64,000 nucleotides of DNA from Cladorhizidae sp. MBARI D1340-BT2 (lineage: Eukaryota; Porifera; Demospongiae; Poecilosclerida; Cladorhizidae), in the NCBI GenBank assembly GCA_028752905.1, contig JAQNBH010000017.1, forward strand, positions 34,877,364-34,941,363, in the 5' to 3' direction. Of the stretch, positions 36,918 to 49,210 are shown piece after piece. The notes beneath the pieces are model-generated. The model searched no databases. It was given only the letters and a program-made list of their open reading frames with translations, and had not been told where the DNA came from. Each line of letters opens with the position of its first letter. Within the stretch, counting starts at the first letter, position 1. The translations under genes were made by a program, and so were the position numbers.

Positions 36918-37510
36918 TATAGGAGCTAAAGTGGGGGCACCTCAAAAACCTGATTGGCTAAAGTACGTGGTCAAGCGCCCGGTTTTATTTTTCTTGTTCT
37001 TTTTCCTTCCCGATTCAGACCCATTTTCAAAAAACCAAAAAACATATACAAGCTACTAAAAGTACACCCAACACACCAACGAAACGATGGCGACACAAAA
37101 AGACAGCAGCAAAAACAAAAACAAAAAAGCAAGACAAAAACCACAAAAACAACAACAATAAAATTCTGAAAATCAAACACCACAGCAGGAGAACGGATGG
37201 CCAATCTTCTTATGGAAAACGAATTACGTTAAAATTCTTTCGTACTTAAGTTAGCGCCTAATACCCTTGAATAAATTATCCCATTTTCAAAAAAAAATAT
37301 ATAAAAAAAATAAAATAAAGGTTGTTTTGCCACAGCGTGCTCTGAACGGGTTAACGCCAATTAGCATCAACATGCAGCTGCTTTATTCGCGTGATCTGCT
37401 AGCTGCATAACTCGAATGGATTGCACTGCTCTATAATACTGTAAGTTCATGACAGTGCCTTTATTATATAGCACTTAATATTATATAGCACTTAATATAA
37501 CTTTTTTTTA
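36918..37510. other. Spacer with A/C-rich simple sequence
   Basis: No gene; (AAAAC)n-like stretch at 37102-37165 and AT-rich sequence after it. Confidence 0.5.
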
Positions 37511-37514
37511 TAGA

Positions 37515-39500
37515 AAACTTGCATATTAAAAATAGGATAGACAATGTTTCTCTTTGGAGGAGGTGCCTCAAGGCATTGGATGCAGATGGGGACTTTGATG
37601 AGCCACTTGCCGATGGAAGTGATGAACAATTTGAAGGCCTGCAGGAAGGCAAGGGAATTTTAGCGTACAAATGTTGAATAATATAATAATAATTATAATA
37701 AAAATATATATAATATATTTAGACGTTGAAGAGGAAGATGCTCATTCCTCTGCGATATATACCTGCTGTATTACAAACCACACCTTCCCCCAACCCATCT
37801 ACCCAAGTAAACTTGAATGTCACTGTTACCCCACCCATCTCAGTAAACTCCATGGCTGCTTCCACATCAGACTCCGCATACACTATTACTACCTGCCACA
37901 ATTGCTATGGACAACATGCACTTACATTTCCCAGCCTACTTCAGTAACGACCACACCCCAGCCTCAAACCACATCAGTATTGACCACACTGACTTCCATA
38001 CCCCAGACATCAGAATCGACCACACCCATCTCAACCTAAATCAGTATCAACCACACCTACTTACACACCCCAGCCCCAACTCAATATTATACAGACTCTA
38101 CAACAAATCCAACCATCACCCTCTTTCATTCCTTCCACTGCCACCTCCTCAGCCTTGCCATCCATTGTCTCTTCCACACAGACATTGTCTCCAGTTTGGT
38201 CCACAAACCTAATGACCCCTGCCATTTATCCATTCACATACTCCGTAGGACCTACAGTTCCTATTCCGGAATCACCATTTGAACTTTTTTTTTAACACCT
38301 AACAGATAGATCAGGCAAACAAGTATGCTGAAGAAGTCATGGGTGTTGAAGCCTATGTTTCATGGAAAGAAATTACCGAGGATGACATTCGAGCATTCAT
38401 AGGCTTCAGCATTCTAATGGGAATTAACCACCAGCCATCCACAGAAAACTATTGGAAGAGGAATCCCATCCACAACTAGTAAAACCTATATCCCAAGGAA
38501 TATCTAGGGATAGGTATACTATTGTATAGGGATATTCAAGATTTCTACATTTTGTAGATAATTCTACACTTTCCCCCCCAAGGGGCAGTGAAAATTATGA
38601 CAGCTGGGGAAAACCCGACCTCTTGTCAGCCACTTCCAACACCAATTTTCCTCCATATATAGCCCGAACTGCCCGAACTGCGAGATAGCAATCGATGAGT
38701 CCATGATTAACTTTCAAGGACATTCATCCCTGAAACAGTACATGCCCCCATGAAGCCCATCAAAAGAGAGGCATCAAGGTGTGGGTTCGGGCTGATAGCC
38801 GAAACGTTTTTTCTCTCGCAGTTTGAGGTATATACAGGGAAAAAGAAAGGTGCAGTTGAACACCACTTGGGAACAAGAGTGATCGAGGACCTAACTGAGG
38901 ACCTACAGGGCAAGTGGCACCAATACCTATTTTGACAACTTTTTTACCTCCCATAGTCAGTTGGTTGACTTGGAGAGGAGAGGGATCTATGGATGTGGGA
39001 CTGCCAGGAAAGACAGGTGTGGTTTCCCTGAGGAGCTGAAGAAAGCCAAATTCAAGAAAAGGTAAAATGTAAGTTAGTATAATGCCACAAACATTTGGGG
39101 TTGTATATCAGTTCATGCATGTTATTTACCACAACTATGAGATACTCATTATAAACATTTTTAGGGGCCAGTCACGAACCACACAATGTGGAAAAGTGTG
39201 GCAAATGCATGGCAGGACCGAAAGATTGTCATGCTTTTGTACACCAACAGCGACCCCAAGAGCGTCACCTCAGTCATTCAGCATACGAGCAATGGCAGCA
39301 GAGAGGAATAAGCTGCCCCCTAGCTATACAGTCCTACAAATACCTGGGAGGCGTGGACAAAGGTGATCAGATCAGAGGATATTATAGGTGTCGGGTGAAA
39401 AGCAGAAAGAACTACAAATACATATTTTACTTTCTGATTGATGTGGCTATCACAAACGCCTTCACTCTGCACAAAGGATGGTCAGGAAGTGGAAGTAAAC
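37515..39500 (+). pseudogene. piggyBac-2 transposase relic with recognisable catalytic motifs
   Basis: An acidic leader exon (LWRRCLKALDADGDFDEPL, 37540-37660; acceptor TATAG) is followed by a Pro/Thr/Ser-rich region (37730-38220). The DDE_Tnp_1_7 domain runs 38260-39480: SPFELF, an intron-like T-rich gap, NKYAEEVMGV, EDDIRAFIGFSILMGI, YWKRNP, RFLHFVDN; AIDESMI (first catalytic Asp, 38690), KPIKRGIKVW, YFDNFFTS (second, about 38925-38950), GGVDKGDQIRGYY (third, 39350-39385) and the helix after it. The three Asp motifs are all present but lie in different frames with several stops. The zinc-binding C-terminus is not found. Confidence 0.78.
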
Positions 39501-39799
39501 TTACGATCAAATGTTCCGTATTCATTTTATGCAGCCATTTCCCACCACCACCGACCATATTTGTAGAAACACTGCTTAGTCATACACACCACCACACACA
39601 GATAAATTTGATGTGACAATTCTCAAGGCTGGCTTATTATCATGTAGGGGTGCACGCCATAGAATTTTTTTTGGAACAGAACAAGACTACTGTCAAGGTT
39701 ATTGCTCCCAGGGATATTAAAGAGTTATTTAATCCCTTTTATATAATTTACACCAAACAAATCAATCGTATACAGTAAATATTTAATCAGTAAAAAGTG

Positions 39800-41900
39800 A
39801 AGGTTGAAAGAGCCTTCGTGGATGTGCTTGAATAAAAGCAAGGCAGATATCAGAAATGAATCAATATCACAAGATGCAAGTGCCAGAAGGAAAGTATCTG
39901 GAATTGGGCTATTGCACTCTCTTTGTCTTTCAGCCTGGTGTGACTGGCTTTTAGAGTTTTTCCATATAACTTGCCATCTTCTAAGCTTGTTTATTAAAGA
40001 TCTGGGGAAAGGAAGGTCTTTTTCCCAAATAAAGCAAGGCTTCCATGGCATCTTCAGCTGATGCTTTGCTTGAGTCACTGCTTACTACCAGAAAAAGCCG
40101 TCGTTGTGCATGACTTCTTTCATCTGAAAATCTCTCCTTCATTTAACTGTAAAGGGAATCAAGAAGTGGGATAGCAATGGCTCATTTGTAGTATAGTCAC
40201 ATGGAGTATCACTAGGAACATTGGTTCTATTCCACTGTAAGCTTGTCTTCCTGGGTACAGATTCGGTAACACCGACATGTTCTCCTAGGGTAAGAACTTC
40301 ATCATACCACAAATCGAAAATTGTGTCAATATTGTTTCGTGTGCTACTGATATTTTCAATAACTGTGGTAATCATCTTGTAAGCATCATACACATCTTGC
40401 TTACGTTTTTGTAACTTTGATGATAGGACTTTGACTTCATCAAGGACATTCTTCATTATAATTAACACTGCAATTGTTTGGAATGAAGAGAGTGAAGCTT
40501 TCAGCCCTTGTGCCTTCACCTTTGCGTCTCTGTCCCAATTCCAATTTCCATCTTGTCAAGCCATGTCAGGATATTCATGTGGAGAAATGATAGTATCTAA
40601 AAAAGTGACAACAGCTTCATACATTTCAAGAAAGACCTCCAAACATGTATGCCTTTCCACCCACCGTGTCTTACACAGACGAGGAAATTTGGGATAAAAA
40701 GAGTCGGGCAGGTACACCATTACGGTTTTTTCAAACAACCTCTATCTCTTTGGACTATTTGTCAAAAAGAGATATGATTCATTGATTAGGCCAATAAGAT
40801 TACTTACTGCATGAAGCAGCAATAGATCAATTAAAAGGCATTAGAAAAGTGGTGTGTGTAGAAAGCTAAAGGAGAAATGTCCTTGATTTTGGCTTGTACA
40901 CCTGCCATCTCAGATGACATTACCGCAGCTCCATCCACCATTTTTTGTTGGGTCCAGAGAGACTGGCACTCTCATCAGCAAAATTTACTCTATCCTCTGA
41001 AAGGTAAGCTTGCTATGTCAAGAATTCAACAGCAAGAACAATTTGACGCAGAACTTCTTCATTCTTTTGTTCTTGTTCAGATTGCTGTTTCATAAGCCTG
41101 TTGGAATCCGGGGTTTTGAAATTTTGAACAAAAAGATCAGCTTTGTTGCATGACGGCCATTGAACTCCTCTCATGAGAAATAAGAAGACCATCCCTACCA
41201 AGTGCCTTTGTATATGGGGTGCAAGCACTAAAACACCTCCATGACTACCACCCCTGTTTGGACGTTCAGTAAAAAAAATACAGTAACGACAAAGATTACC
41301 TTCTAACTCATTACTATATGAAAGCCAGTGGAATTTCTCAAGCCGTTGTTGCTGAAAGGAGGCATTCCAGCATCTGCCTTGTTTGATTACTGGATGAGAA
41401 TGAAGAGTATCAGTTGAAGATGGCTTAAAATGACTGACAAGATATTGCAGCTTTTTAGCATCTTCCATTTCCCCAGATATATGCCTCAGTTGATCTAAGG
41501 AGTTATGTGCAGCATCCCCCCAGGGAGGTCTATCTGTCCAATTGAAGGACATATTACAGGTACTGACACTAGATTACCAGTAGTTGACTGTCTGATGTCT
41601 GATATGGAGCAGATTCTTCCAGCGCACTACTGTAACACGTAGTGGACTCACTTGTTACTTCAAGCTGGCATACAGAGGATAGCTCCTCTAAAGAAGGTGG
41701 TGAAATTTCTGGGATAGGACACTCACAGGACCTCTTTGAAGATTGCTGCTTGTCAGATTCTAGAGATCTTGAAGAAAAAAGCATGAATGATAGCTAATTC
41801 TACAATATGTAGCAAATTACCTTTTAAACATTGTAGTGAGGTTCATGTGCTTCTAGAAAGTGATCTCTTTCTTTGGGACATGCTCGAATAAACTGAGGCT
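39800..41900 (-). pseudogene. hAT-6 transposase (P52rIPK/ZMYM1-like), C-terminally truncated
   Basis: Pieces in minus order: a leader exon near 41830-41905 (PQFIRACPKERDHF); Ser/Glu-rich 41569-41784; zinc-finger frame 41013-41552 (KFHWLSYSNELEGNLCRYCIFF, SFQQQRLEKFHW); 40556-40738 with CKTRWVERHTCLEVF; 40139-40519 (VIIMKNVLDEVKVLSSKLQKRKQD); then LLALASCDIDSF at about 39850-39900, after which the ERSFS dimerisation region is nearly gone. The catalytic Asp regions between 40750 and 41000 are badly decayed. Many frameshifts; clearly dead. Confidence 0.7.
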
Positions 41901-41919
41901 CTGTAGAAACTTGCCAGTA

Positions 41920-42411
41920 CAGTAGACCCTCACTAATCTGAATAGCCTGGGGATCTGAGTAGTTCGGATTAGTGAAATTTTCGGATTAGTGAAATGTATG
42001 AATATCATTATATTGAACTCTGAATTTGTTTATTTTTTGCAGGTGTGGGTTGAATACTGGGAGTACAAGTAATTTTTAATCATTATGTTCCCTTCCCATC
42101 CTCATTCTTTTAGCAGAACTCCGGAATCCCATCTCAGTCATCTTCCTTTTGCATCCTCGCAACTCGCTGCCCTTCTTCTTTATGTCTGAGATAGTTGAGA
42201 TTCCAACTCCATACTGTTTAGCTAGTAACTTGTAGCTTTTCTTCCCGAGCTGGGCCAGGATCTCGACCTTCTCCTCAATAGTAAGGTTCTTGTGTGCTCT
42301 TTTCTTCTCATATTGCATCGGATTTTTTTTTTTTGTTTTTTTTTTTTGCTAATGCCATTCAGGATTAGCGAGGTTTCGGATTAACGGGTCCGGATTAGCG
42401 AGGGTCTACTG
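41920..42411 (-). mobile_element. pogo/Tigger MITE with TA target duplication
   Basis: The termini CAGTAGACCCTC (41920) and GAGGGTCTACTG (ending 42411) are exact inverted copies, flanked by TA on both sides (41918-41919, 42412-42413). Further GGATTAG(C/T)GA words repeat inside. Only an N-terminal scrap of the transposase remains. Confidence 0.93.
42076..42318 (-). pseudogene. N-terminal HTH (CENP-B/psq-type) fragment of a pogo/Tigger transposase
   Basis: 80 codons, MQYEKKRAHKNLTIEEKVEI then KQYGVGISTISDIKK, the first helix-turn-helix of Tigger/jerky proteins, which binds the terminal repeats. It ends after a short basic tail; the DDE catalytic domain is deleted. Confidence 0.82.
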
Positions 42412-42850
42412 TACTGGTAATTATGAAGTGTTGATTAAATAACCATGTACAAAATCAATGAATAACCACATCATTAATTTTACAAGTTGACATAATACAA
42501 TAATTAGTTAACGAGTCTGGCATTCATTGTAGATCACTGCAATATTTTGTTAAAAGGGGGGTTCAAACCCCCTGAACCCCCCCCCCCCCTCCCCCCCCCA
42601 CTAGATTTGGCACTGGTGTCTGGTATGTAGTAATGTTAGTTGGTGCAAGAAACATCTCACTCAGAGCTTGCTGCATCCTTTGATGGACTAAGAACTTTGC
42701 CGTGTCTATAAAAAAGACTGTTGAATGTGTTCATGACAGTTCTGGGTCTGCTATTGCTATAATAATTTAACTACACTACTTGACCTTCATTTGTGCTACC
42801 TTGAAACCGCACTGTCACCACTGTGTTTTACTGTCTGTAACTTTGTAAAG

Positions 42851-44746
42851 ATGGTATCTACTGTTTGGAAACATTTCATTCCCGCTGATAGTAAAGTTGG
42901 CAATTTAAGGCCAAGTGCGAACATTGCAGTCGTAATTATTCATGTTCTAAAACTGCTACATCGAAGCTCATCAAGCACTTGAAGGTAGGTCATTTATATT
43001 GCTAGTCTAAACTATCATTGATTATTCAGATAATTGTGTAATTATGTTCAATTATTTTGGGGGGTCAGAGGGAACACCCTTCAATTCACCAAGACATGGT
43101 CTCTACCAATGCTACACCTGGAGATCAGTGTAACCTACTTGGCTTCATCACTGATGCCAAGAAATACAGTGCAACTGATTTGTGACAGAAGACTATCACC
43201 AAACGCCCTTGCTTCACACATCGCGTGCGATCTCGTGCTGTTCTCCAGACTGGATAGTCAGTACTTCAGGGGGTTTGTGCACGCCCTAGATCAATGCTAT
43301 CAGGTGCCCAGACAAACACCTAGTTGGCTCACTTCTCCGAGAGAAGGCTGACAGCATGCAATCCGAGATCTCCCAGCAACTGAACTGTGCACAGATGTGG
43401 TCATGCCTCGGAATGACTGGCCATTTCATCGTCGAGTGGAGCATGAAGTTTGTGCTGCTCACATGTAAATGGTTCAGCGGTGGACACACTGCTGCCACCA
43501 TAGTGCAGCAGTATGAGGTGGTTCAGGGGTGGACACACTGCTGCCACCATAGTGCAGCAGTATGAGGTGGTTCAGGGGTGGACACACTGCTGCCACCATA
43601 GTGCAGCAGTATGAGGAAACAATCCAGTTGTACAACATTGCATCAAAGATTTCAACTATTGTGACAGACAATGCTTCAAACATGGTGAAGGCCTTCTCAC
43701 TGCCTGATTTCCAGACCATCAAAGACTCAGCAGCTGGTAACTCTTGACAAAGAAGATGATCTTGATTCACCCATCGCTGTTGCACCAGATGAGTATGAGC
43801 AGATCACTACAGATCACAGCCCATGCTTCTGCCATACCACCCAGCCCGTCGTAAGTGATGGGTTCAAGGCGGCAGGTCAGCTAAACCATGTTCTCGGAAA
43901 AGTCTGCAAAGTAGTTAACTGCATGCACAAGTCAAGAATTGCCACTGATCTACTTGAGGGGGAAACGAGACTGCAGACAAGGTGGAATTCCCAAGTGAAA
44001 ATGATTCGCTCCGTGATCGCTGTACCTGCAGCTGAGCTGAACCAGCTTGATGTATCACTGCATGCGATCATAACGTCCTCAATGACATGCTTGATATCCT
44101 GGAGCCATTCTAGGAACCTACAGACATTGGACAGCATGAGAAAACAGTCACTGCCAGTTTTGTCATCCCAACCATCATTGGCCTTCGGATTCATCTTACC
44201 ACCATGAAATCCCGCTACAAGAACAGCTTCATCACAGCCCTGAGTACTTCGCTTAGTAGGCGTATGGAGTGTATGAGGAGTCTGGACAATCAGGTTTTCA
44301 GGCTTGCTGCTTGTCTCGATCCTCATTTCAAGCTGCAATGGTGCCAGGATGCCAACCAACAGAAAGCTGTTATAACATAGCTATCTGTTGAACATGCTCA
44401 TCCTCCGGAGGCCTCTGCAGTGAGTGTAAGCAGCCCAGCCAAGAAGCGGAGCAAGCTGTTCAGCTTTATGGCTACACCAGCTGCTACAGCTCGACCAGCA
44501 TCAGTCATGGCAGTATTTGGCAAACCATCCATGGCTGAAGAGAGTGAACCTCTTGCATACTGGAAAGGACTTCCACACATGTCCTATCCAAGCTTGCTGG
44601 CAAGTACCTGGACAGTCGTGGCTTCATCAGCATCAGTAGAGAGGACATTTAGCATTGCTGGGAAGGTGTTCCGGCCAGATAGGTGTCGACTCACTGACAA
44701 AAACATTGAGATGATCATGATGATCAAATGCAATCACAATTTATAA
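42851..44746 (+). pseudogene. hAT-7: ZBED4-like hAT transposase relic
   Basis: ATG at 42851 (MVSTVWKHF), then after a frame slip a BED zinc finger CEHCSRNY ... KLIKHLK (about 42910-42985; GTAGGT donor). The core is readable as CAQMWSCLGMTGHFIVEWS (43390-43450) and IVTDNASNMVKAF (second catalytic Asp, 43655-43695). The final 108-codon frame (44420-44746) has the hAT dimerisation domain: PLAYWKGLPHMSYPSL, SSASVERTFSIAGKV. A 49-bp triplication at 43471-43617 and other frameshifts disrupt it. Right of it, CTTGAGTACTT words (44945-44970) look like sub-terminal hAT repeats, but I cannot fix the ends. Confidence 0.75.
43471..43617. repeat. 49-bp unit in three tandem copies inside hAT-7
   Basis: GGTTCAG(C/G)GGTGGACACACTG starts at 43471, 43520 and 43569. 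The period is not a multiple of three, so each extra copy shifts the frame. Confidence 0.95.
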
Positions 44747-44984
44747 TTGATATATGAACTGAACACTGGAGTGGTTGGACTGTTACCTGGTGTTAAAGAC
44801 ATAGAATATATGTGAAATATGGTTTCAATTAATAAAATGTCAGTGGTTATATTTGTGTACTTATACTTGATGCATCAGTTATTAATGTACTTGAGTGCTT
44901 GCTACACAAATTAGGTATTGTACTTGTTCTTGCACTTAATATGTCAGTACTTGAGTACTTGAGTACTTTATCTGTACTTGACTT

Positions 44985-45410
44985 CAACCCTGCTATTGAC
45001 CTAGCTCTAACCCTAGCTATTGCCCTAGTCCTGAAATTAGCTATTGAACTGGCCTTAACCCTAGCTATTGCCCTAACCATAACCACAGAACTATCCCTAA
45101 GCCTAGCCATTGTCCTAGCCTTAACCCTACATGTAGCTATTGAACTAGCCCTAACACTAACTATTGAACTAGGCTTCCCTAGCAATTAGCCTTCACCTAA
45201 TCTGGCAATTGCCTAAATCTAGCAACCCTAAATTGACCTAGTCCTAAACCTAGCTAACCCTAGCTATTTACCTAGCCTAACCTTAGCTATTGATCTAGTC
45301 TCGACCCTAGCTATTGACCTATACCTAGCTAACCCTAGCTATTGACCTATTCCAAACCCTAGCTGTAAAGGACTACACACCAACTAGCAAGATTACAGGT
45401 AGGACTATGC
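44985..45410. repeat. CCCTAA-like degenerate minisatellite, block A
   Basis: Repeats of CCTAGCTATTGA(C/A)CTAG and CCCTAACCCTAG words with a loose 24-bp rhythm. The block ends with ACTACACACCAACTAGCA, as does block B. Divergent from a true telomere repeat. Confidence 0.85.
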
Positions 45411-45747
45411 AACTACTAGCAGGAAAAGCAGATAGGATTGCACTTAACGTGTAGTGTGCGGGCATATGTGTGCATGTGTGTGTGTGTGTCTTGCGTGCAT
45501 AGGCATAACCACCAGTGGGACAGGTCAGGCTTGGACCTGACCAATAATTATGGCTACTTTTTCGGCAAATTTGTTTAAGGGTAGACTTCAAAGTAACTAA
45601 CACACTAAATTGTTAATTGTCACTTAATTATGATATAACCTCAATATATTAGTTTATTCTAATCATTTTTTAACACTTGACTAGCATCCAGCAGATTGTA
45701 ATTCAGTGAGTGCATTTGACTGCTTCTAGTGAATGTGTTGACTTAGA

Positions 45748-47140
45748 ATGGAGAAGCCACATCAGCCACTATCTTTTAACTTCCCAATGAGAAACTTTGG
45801 GGGAAAGAATGGAATACTTCGTCCATTCCAAGCTTCTTGGTTTGGTACTTGGCCATGGCTGCATTATGAGGAAGGCTCAGAGTCAGTTTTTTGCTGTGTT
45901 ACGAAACAAAAGACATTAATGTCTTCAATGGCCAGAAAAATGAGTGGAGCATTTGTTTCAACTGGTTACAGGAACTGGAAGGACGCTACAACCTCTTTCA
46001 GAAAACATGAAACTAGTGAATGCCTTCGAGCTGCTACTGAGTTGATTATTAAACTTCCATCTCAAGTATCCAATGTGGGTGAGTTACTTTCAATGAAGAT
46101 GAAAGATGAAAAGGCTCACAACCGTGCTATGCTTATGAAAACCTTACAAAATATTCATTTTCTTGCACATCAAAGCCTACCATTTCATGGTTCAGTTGGA
46201 GAAGACAACTTCACACAGCTCCTTCAACTTTGTAGTATTGATGATGAAAGAGTAGCTCCCTGGATGGCAAAGGGAATGAACAGTTTTATGTCTCCAAAGA
46301 TTCAAAATGAATTGATTGAACTAATGGCCCTGCGAGTGTTGCATTCAATCCTAAGTGGGATTCGGAGTGTTCAGTTCTTCACTATTATGGTGGATGAAAC
46401 AAATGATGTTGCCAACATTGAGTTATTCTTTTGAGGTGGGTGGCTCAAGATTTAGCTTGCATGAAGATTTCATAGGCTTACATGCTGTGGAGACAGGCTT
46501 CAATGCTTGCAAAAGTTGTTAAAAATGTCCTCCTGAATTCAAATCTTTCACTAAGTAATGTACGAGGGCAGTGTTATGATGGCGCTCCTGCAATGGCTGG
46601 TAGAAAAAGTGGTTTAGCCAATTGCTTATGGATGAAGAACCACGTGCAGTTTACACACACTGCTATGCCCATTCATTAAAACCTAGCTGCTAATAATGCC
46701 GTGAAGGGAAGTGCTTTGATGAAGAGTGTGCTTGAAGTTAACTACGAAATAACGAATAATTGGTAAAGTATTCTCCCCATCGTGATGCAATCTTTCAAAA
46801 TTTGAAGCAAGAGTGATGTTCCAATGATTAACAGTCAGTGGTTGAGTCCCTAGCATGTAAACTTATCAGATGTGGTATTCTAGTGAGACTGACACTTGTA
46901 ATACCAGCTACAAATGCAACTAGTGAGCGATTATTTAGTTCACTACGAAGGTTGAAGGCTTACCTCCGTTCATCTATGACTCAATCTCGTTTGAATCACT
47001 TGATGATTATTTACAGCCAATTTACAGCCACAAAGAAAGGACAGACAAAGTGTCCCTCGAAGATGTTGCCAATGATTTTTTGTCTGGATATGAAAAACAT
47101 TTTTCTTTGTTTGGACTCTTTTAGATGCTTTCAAACATAG
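45748..47140 (+). pseudogene. hAT-8: ZMYM1-like hAT relic with internal deletion
   Basis: The main frame 45748-46434 begins MEKPHQPLSFNFPM and includes FQASWFGTWPWLHYEE, the zinc finger region (FVSTGYRNWKDATTSFRKHE), LAHQSLPFHG and FTIMVDETNDVANIE (first catalytic Asp). A shifted frame has YDGAPAMAGRKSG (second Asp, 46575-46610). The middle third is missing around 46790-46850, and the C-terminal PATNATSERLFSSLRRLKAY is at 46900-46965. The copy is inserted between minisatellite blocks A and B; termini not found. Confidence 0.78.
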
Positions 47141-47304
47141 TGAACTCTATGATTGTCTTTGTTAACATAAGTGATCTAAGAATTGTTTTCCACCTGTAAA
47201 TTTTTATCATCCGCCATTCAATTCATCTGCCAATCAATATTAGAAAATGTGACACAAACCAGTGCGTATTTGGCCTGACTAAAGTCAATTTGGTGGTTAC
47301 ACTT

Positions 47305-47770
47305 CTGATTGACCTAGCTCTAACCCTAGCTATTGCCCTACTCCTGAAGTTAGCTATTGAACTATCCCTAACCCTAGGTATTGATCTAGCCCTAAACCTA
47401 CCTATTAACCTAGCCCTAACCATATATATTGAACTAGCCCTAACCCTAGCCATTGTCCTAGCCTTAACCCTACATGTAGCTAGCCCTAAACTAACTATTA
47501 AACTAGGCAATTAGCCTTCACCTAATCTGGCAAGACCTAAATCTAGCTATTGATTCTAACCCTAAATTGACCTAGTCCTAAACCTAACTAACCCTCCTAG
47601 CCTAACCTTAGCTATTGACCTAGTCTCTACCCTAGCTATTGACCTAGCCCTATACCTAGCTAACCCTAGCTATTCACCTAGCCTAACCTTAGCTATTAAC
47701 CTAGTCTTGATCCTAGCTATCGACCTATTCCAAACCCTGGCTGTAAGCGATTACACACCAACTAGTATGC
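47305..47770. repeat. CCCTAA-like minisatellite, block B
   Basis: Shares unit order with block A (for example CTTCACCTAATCTGGCAA at 45188 and 47515, and CCTATTCCAAACCCT near both ends), so A and B are diverged copies of one array. Confidence 0.85.
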
Positions 47771-48165
47771 CAGTACAGGCAGGACAACATACTAACTAGT
47801 ATGCCAGTACAGGTAGGACTACACAACAACTAGCACGACTGTAGAGGTAGGACTACACAACAACTAGCACGACTATACAGGTAGGACTACACAACAACTA
47901 GCATGACTGTACAGGTAGGACTAAACACCAACTAGCATGGCAGTACAGGTAGGACTACACAACAACTAGCATTACTGTACACGTAGGACTACACGCCAAC
48001 TAGAACGACAGTACTACACACCAAGTACTATACACCAAGTAGCAAGTAGCATAACAGTACAGGTAGAATTACACACCAACTAGCATGTAGTACTACACAC
48101 CAACTAGCACGACTGTACAGGTAGGAATACACACCAACTAGCAGACACTACAGGTAGGACTGCAT
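47755..48165. repeat. Tandem repeat of about 36-40 bp (ACACACCAACTAGCA...GTACAGGTAGGACT)
   Basis: About ten irregular units of ACACA(C)CAACTAGCATG then ACTGTACAGGTAGGACT run to 48165. A single unit also closes block A at 45372-45412. Confidence 0.85.
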
Positions 48166-48184
48166 TGTCCCTTCCGTCATCCTT

Positions 48185-48530
48185 CTTCTATCTCACTACT
48201 ACTCCAATACCCCTCTCCAAGACATCTTTTTGTACGAAAGGCTGGTTGTAGTCAGGACTGGCAAGTACTGGCTGGCTGGCCAATGCGGCCTTGAGTTGGT
48301 CGAATGTCCGTTCACATGCTGCAGAGTATTCTACCGTGGTAGGCATTGTCGACTTGGTGTGGTCTGAGAGGTAGGCCGTGATGAGCTGAAGGCCTGTATA
48401 AAACAAAGATAGTAGCCAGCGAGTCCAAGCAGCGCCAGCACGGCCTGGTTTGTGGTCTATGGAATAGTTGTACCGCATCGACCTTGGCCTGTTTTAGTCG
48501 CACAGAGCCTTGCCCGACCACATAGCCCAG
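48185..48530 (-). pseudogene. Gypsy-3: fragment of reverse transcriptase thumb / connection
   Basis: Minus-strand pieces read GYVVGQGSV, QAKVDAVQLF, DSLATI, then CERTFDQLKAALASQPVLAS and GIGVVV, equivalent to the stretch between reverse transcriptase and RNase H of Gypsy elements. It is different in sequence from both full-length elements here. It cuts into the minisatellite on both sides; no LTR attached. Confidence 0.75.
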
Positions 48531-48534
48531 GAAC

Positions 48535-48757
48535 CTAACCCTAGCTATTGATCTAGCCCGTCTTAGCTATTGACCTAACCATAGGCCTAGTTATTGACCT
48601 AATCCTAACCAATGACCTAAATCTAACCATAGCAATTTACCTAGCCATAACCCTAGCAATTGAAGACCAAACCTTAATTATTGACCCAGCACTAAACCTA
48701 GTTATTGACATACCTATTGGCCTAGTCCTGACCCTAGCTATTGACCTATACTGTCAT
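48535..48757. repeat. CCCTAA-like minisatellite, block C
   Basis: The same CTAGCTATTGAC / CCTAACC words resume after the Gypsy-3 fragment, up to the left flank of Gypsy-2. Confidence 0.8.
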
Positions 48758-48812
48758 GCTATTGATAGCTATGGACATTATAACAAGTGACAAGTGAAGA
48801 CATATGGACATA

Positions 48813-49208
48813 TGTTGAGGCCCGGCCCCAACAGAGTGACAACCTTGACATGGCAAGGTGTGATTCTCTACCCAAGGTGCTAATGAGCCCTTAAAGCAGA
48901 CATCTCAGGCTTATGAACTCCATGACCCTGATTACTGAACATACACACATACACGCATGCTAGCATATGATTGGACAACCACATCAGTAAGGTTATTGTA
49001 TTTACCCATATTTGGTCATGTGAGCTGGGCCTGGCATCCTAATTAAGTGCACCAGGCTAGGCACTGTGTAGTAGAGTTTTTGAGATATACTGTACTGAAG
49101 TGAGATTGTAAGATTACGTTGTTATTAACTACTGAAGACTTGAACTAGTAGGTTAGGCTACTGCCCTTCAGGCCAGTTACTACAATTAGCAAGGGCTGTG
49201 GCATAACA
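48813..49208 (+). repeat. 5' LTR of Gypsy-2
   Basis: 396 bp; differs from the 3' LTR at GTGTGATTC/GTGTGACTC and GGCTACTG/GGCTATTG. Confidence 0.95.
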
Positions 49209-49210
49209 TA

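Larger units (their letters stand above)
39725..42615 (-). mobile_element. hAT-6: hAT relic, 5' end intact, 3' end truncated
   Basis: The right end reads inward from 42615 as CAGTGCCAAATCTAGTGGGG followed by a GTTCAGGGGGTTTGAACCCC hairpin, a common hAT terminus pattern in invertebrates. A matching left end is not seen near 39640-39800, where the transposase also breaks off. A pogo MITE sits in the leader. Confidence 0.6.

Noticed and set aside
42585..42600. The C-run at the hAT-6 end as a regulatory site
   Set aside because: It is homopolymer in a terminal repeat of a type common in invertebrate hAT elements, and may include base-calling error.
44899..45189. Open frames rich in LALTLAIAL on either strand
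   Set aside because: Produced by the CCCTAA-like minisatellite; not coding.
44985..48757. A true telomere
   Set aside because: Units are degenerate, mixed with CTAGCTATTGAC words, and coding elements lie on both sides.
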